Shown piece by piece: positions 13,222 to 15,370 of a stretch of DNA of 15,370 bases. The translations under genes were made by a program, and so were the position numbers. Positions within the stretch are counted from its first letter, which is position 1, and every line of letters begins with the position of its first letter. The notes beneath the pieces are model-generated. The model made no database searches. It was not told the origin of the DNA and saw only the letters and a list, made by a program, of their open reading frames with translations. This DNA is from an uncultured Hungatella sp. (GTDB taxonomy: Bacteria; Bacillota; Clostridia; Lachnospirales; Lachnospiraceae), in contig CAUEKH010000024.1 of the NCBI GenBank assembly GCA_959018155.1, positions 1-15,370 on the forward strand, written 5' to 3'.

Positions 13222-14208
13222 TCACTTCCTCCCTTCAATCACAATAGCGTCCCCTTCTCTTCTTACCACACCGGCTATGGCGGCATGGTGATTCGTCCCC
13301 AGTTGATGCTTTGGACACCGCGCAATCAGCTGGCCGCTGGATACGAAATCCCCGTCGGAAACCACAGGCTCAGACACGGCCCCAATTCCCTGCCTGAGCG
13401 GAATTTTCACCCGTTCCGGCCTGGCGCATAAGAGACTGTCGATTTCCCCGTCGTAATACGATAAGACGCCCGCCCTGGATGCGGCCCGTTTCGTTGGAAC
13501 CTTTCTCACTTCACGCTCCGGGTTACATTCCCATTCAGTCCCCTTTCTGATATAAGAGAGATTCGCCTTCGCCAGTTCCTCTTTTATCACGCCGTTAATC
13601 CGGCGGGGACTCAGCCCCATGGGGCAGGCGTAAAGTTCGCAGATTCCGCACTGGCAGCAGATTGCCGCCTCTCTGACGGCCGGATCGTTAAGGATCTCCG
13701 AAATTCCGGCCCCCGACGCAAATTTTCTCATAATCTTGTGAGGCTCCAGCGGATGCCCCAGCAAATATCTGGGACAGAGTTCGGTACATAAGCTGCACTG
13801 AATGCAGGAAGACGCAGCCAGATTTTTCATCCGTTCCAGACGGGTGCTGGCTTTGCTGACCAGGAAATGATCCTCCGGCAGAACAATCAGCCCGGAGGTG
13901 GTCTTCGTCACCACAGCCTCCGCCGCTTCCGCCCATGACATCACGCGTCCCATCATCGGTCCCCCGTTCACAACGCTGTATCGTCCTTCTTCCGTCCCAC
14001 CCGCCAGACGGATGCATTCCAGGATGGCGGTTCCCACCGGCGCCTTTACGATACAGGGGGATTTTACCGCGCCTGTTACCGTCACATATTTTTCTGTAAA
14101 TGGACGGCCCTCCATGGCGTCGCCGATCGCCTTCATCGTCGCCACATTTGAGACTACCGCCCCCACATCTAAGGGGAGTCCGGCCGGCGGGACCACTCTT
14201 CCCGTCAC
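13222..14208 (-). pseudogene. pduS: PduS-type flavo-Fe-S protein, C-terminal part (split by frameshift)
   Basis: Reads on from the N-terminal part in another frame. It opens at GTG 14208, inside the stop of that part (GTGA overlap), with TGRVVPPAGLPLDVGAVVSN. That block normally lies in the middle of RnfC/PduS proteins. An SLBB segment follows (VTGAVKSPCIVKAPVGTAI), then two [4Fe-4S] motifs, CIQCSLCTELCP and CCQCGICELYACP, then a basic region and a C-terminal lipoyl-like sandwich (GDFVSSGQLI to AIAGVVRREGD). PduS is an NADH-linked flavoprotein that passes electrons to PduT and can reduce cobalamin. Together the parts give about 460 residues, the usual length. Adding one base near 14207-14209 would restore YE-V-TGRV. 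It may be a real split gene made as two coupled chains, a recent mutation or a sequencing error. Confidence 0.82.
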
Positions 14209-14621
14209 TCGTACACCACCATCTGTTCATCCCCGGCCGGGTAGTAACTCTGAAGTAAAAACAGAGAAACCTCTGAGTCGCGCTCCGCCAGGACGCGTTC
14301 CAGAGCGGCGCATTCCTGTTCGTAGCTTTCCTTCAGCGCAATCACCACATTTTCCGCCCCGACCAGCCTTCCGGCCGCCTCCGCAGCCCTGATGATCTCT
14401 TCCCCGTTATGGCGCATCAGATAGCGATCCGTCCTCAGTAACGGTTCACACTCCGCCCCATTGACAATCAGCCATTCTACTTTGCAGTCCAGTTTTCTGC
14501 CTGTGGGAAATCCGGCGCCTCCGCAGCCAACGATTCCGGCTTCCGTAATCTGTTCTAAAAGTCCCGTCTCCCTGCACCTCCCCTCTGTCACCGTTTCAGT
14601 CTGTCCCTTTCTCTCTTTCAA
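14205..14621 (-). pseudogene. pduS: PduS-type flavo-Fe-S protein, N-terminal part (split by frameshift)
   Basis: N-terminal piece of the RnfC/PduS-type protein, carrying the nucleotide and flavin-binding region: GIVGCGGAGFPTGRK (Gly-rich, NADH), EWLIVNGAECEPLLRTD (flavin-binding NGAECEP) and ENVVIALKESY. It stops at TGA 14207-14205, right after DEQMVVYE, where full-length relatives continue. The frame opens at TTG 14621, which would overlap eutN by 26 nt. GTG 14591, just after the eutN stop, is a better start and gives the short N-terminus usual for PduS, so the true gene probably spans 14591-13222 including the frameshift. Confidence 0.82.
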
Positions 14622-14877
14622 TTTCCACGGTATCTATAATTCCCACAATTGCAGCATCCACCGGCATGTCGTCACGGCCTGCCGCCCGTCTGGCGGTACT
14701 TCCGCTTACGACCAGCACATCCTCTCCGATTCCGGCTCCCACCAGATCCGCGGCCACAAACTCATTTTCTTCCGGAAGTCCATCCCGTTTTTCCTGAACT
14801 ACCATCAGCTTCAGCCCTTCTAATGACGGTTCCTTCTTCGTAGCCCATATATGGCCTACCACTCTGCATATCAGCAT
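14596..14877 (-). CDS. eutN: EutN/PduN/CcmL-type pentameric vertex protein
   Basis: 93-aa shell vertex protein. It has the family's first-strand pattern GHIWATKKEPSLEGLKLMVV, then the middle VAADLVGAGIGEDVLVVSGSTAR and the late AAIVGIIDTVEI. Pentamers of this family close the corners of the compartment. GGAGGAGG lies 6 nt before the ATG. It directly precedes pduS on the same strand. A small hairpin (ACGGCTG/CAGCCGT) lies in the leader at 14906-14927. Confidence 0.95.
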   Translation of the reverse strand: MLICRVVGHIWATKKEPSLEGLKLMVVQEKRDGLPEENEFVAADLVGAGIGEDVLVVSGSTARRAAGRDDMPVDAAIVGIIDTVEIEREKGTD

Positions 14878-14905
14878 GGCGTTTCCTCCTCCGTACCGTT
14901 CATTT

Positions 14906-14927
14906 ACGGCTGTTCCCTTTCAGCCGT
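14906..14927 (-). promoter_or_regulatory. Small hairpin upstream of eutN
   Basis: ACGGCTG and CAGCCGT form a 7-bp stem with an 8-nt loop in the 97-bp gap before eutN. There is no T-tract. It may be a processing or stability element; evidence is weak. Confidence 0.4.
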
Positions 14928-14974
14928 TCCTCTACAACTGTCCTTTCACTCCCGATGGCCCGCCTGTGGCAATG

Positions 14975-15370
14975 CTACAGGAATACAAGTTCCCGGTCCG
15001 CGTGCAGAAACACGTCTTTTGCAGAGGGTGTAATAACCGTACCTCTGCGCACCTGAATCGCACCTTCTCCGCTCTCTGTCAGCTTTCTCGCCAGCGCCTC
15101 GGTAATCACGCCCTCCGGCAGATCCGCACCTGGCGCAGCGTATTTTTCGTATTTGTCAATTACCGTGGTTCCCTGGACCAGCTTAATTCCAAAACTCTGC
15201 AGGGTCCTCACATACCCTTCTAACAGCTGGTAAAAAGCCCTGCTGCCCTGGCCCGCGTATTTCCGGTAGGAAAGGGCGATATCATACAGAAATATCTCTT
15301 TTCCATGAATCAGCCCCTCGATGACCGCGCAGGAGGCGGCTTCCGTGTCCCTCCCCAGAGCAATATCCGC
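14975..15370 (-). CDS. Microcompartment-operon protein, C-terminal part (Eut-like, possibly TIGR02536)
   Basis: The frame is open from the right window edge to the stop at 14975, giving 131 residues without the N-terminus. A GTG at 15211 is internal, because coding sequence continues upstream (GRDTEAASCAVIEGLIHGKE, then YDIALSYRKYAGQG). The C-terminus reads AIQVRRGTVITPSAKDVF and ends ADRELVFL. The TPSAKD-type ending is common in Eut/BMC-associated proteins such as the ethanolamine-utilization family TIGR02536 and related flavoproteins. I place it there only by recalled pattern. It is the first gene of the visible BMC stretch, 97 bp before eutN, so it is probably a compartment cargo or accessory protein. 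Confidence 0.55.
   Translation of the reverse strand, partial: ADIALGRDTEAASCAVIEGLIHGKEIFLYDIALSYRKYAGQGSRAFYQLLEGYVRTLQSFGIKLVQGTTVIDKYEKYAAPGADLPEGVITEALARKLTESGEGAIQVRRGTVITPSAKDVFLHADRELVFL

Noticed and set aside
14200..14215. Programmed -1 frameshift in pduS
   Set aside because: No X-XXY-YYZ slippery heptamer and no clear downstream stimulatory structure; family members are not known to need frameshifting.

Overview
The window looks like chromosome from an anaerobic Firmicute, most likely Lachnospiraceae (Enterocloster/Clostridium-like). The grounds are a YesN-type response regulator, strong AGGAGG-type ribosome binding sites, Rho-independent terminators with T-tracts, sigma-A type promoters, a catabolic bacterial microcompartment (BMC) operon, and oxygen-sensitive Fe-S and radical-SAM enzymes. 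No sequence search was possible, so the genus is an inference.

Layout. (1) 1-1126, + strand: end of an upstream gene, a compact REC-AraC response regulator, and its terminator. (2) 1192-2331: an unrecognised 201-aa gene on the - strand, preceded by a consensus promoter and then, before the gene starts, a strong intrinsic terminator (attenuator or small RNA). The same interval holds a broken fragment of a choline-binding-type cell-wall repeat protein and a consensus + strand promoter. (3) 2332-7144, + strand, probably one operon: an SH3-domain membrane protein, a four-helix membrane protein with a 141-residue Ser/Tyr/Asp tail, a radical SAM/SPASM enzyme, and two U32-family proteins that resemble the UbiV/UbiU hydroxylase pair. 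This is the most unusual part of the window. It could be an anaerobic system that modifies the Tyr-rich tail, but that is inference. (4) 7168-7776, - strand: a small M50-like membrane protein with an HExxH motif, convergent to the cluster across a shared hairpin. (5) 7846-11748, - strand: a complete ABC importer (lipoprotein binding protein, two permeases, PotA/FbpC-like ATPase) closed by a terminator. (6) 11808-15370, - strand: the distal part of a BMC operon, read as an Eut-like protein (partial), EutN/PduN vertex protein, PduS-type flavo-Fe-S protein (split by a frameshift), PduT Fe-S shell protein, PduU/EutS shell protein and EutP/PduV GTPase.

How the genes fit together. The BMC genes give a shell (vertex, PduT trimer, PduU hexamer) plus an electron path across it (PduS flavoprotein to the PduT cluster). 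The signature enzyme and aldehyde dehydrogenase must lie beyond the right edge, so the substrate cannot be told from here. The ABC importer starts 59 bp after eutP on the same strand with no terminator between, so it may be co-transcribed and may feed the compartment. In the + strand cluster, the close packing of radical SAM, UbiV-like and UbiU-like genes (1-nt overlap, then a 20-bp gap) argues for one pathway.

Oddities: six TGA codons in exact 18-nt register continue the Tyr-rich repeat beyond its stop; pduT ends in three tandem 18-bp copies, each carrying an in-frame TAA; pduS is split by a single-base frame change; and a cell-wall repeat relic has a TAG where Trp is expected.
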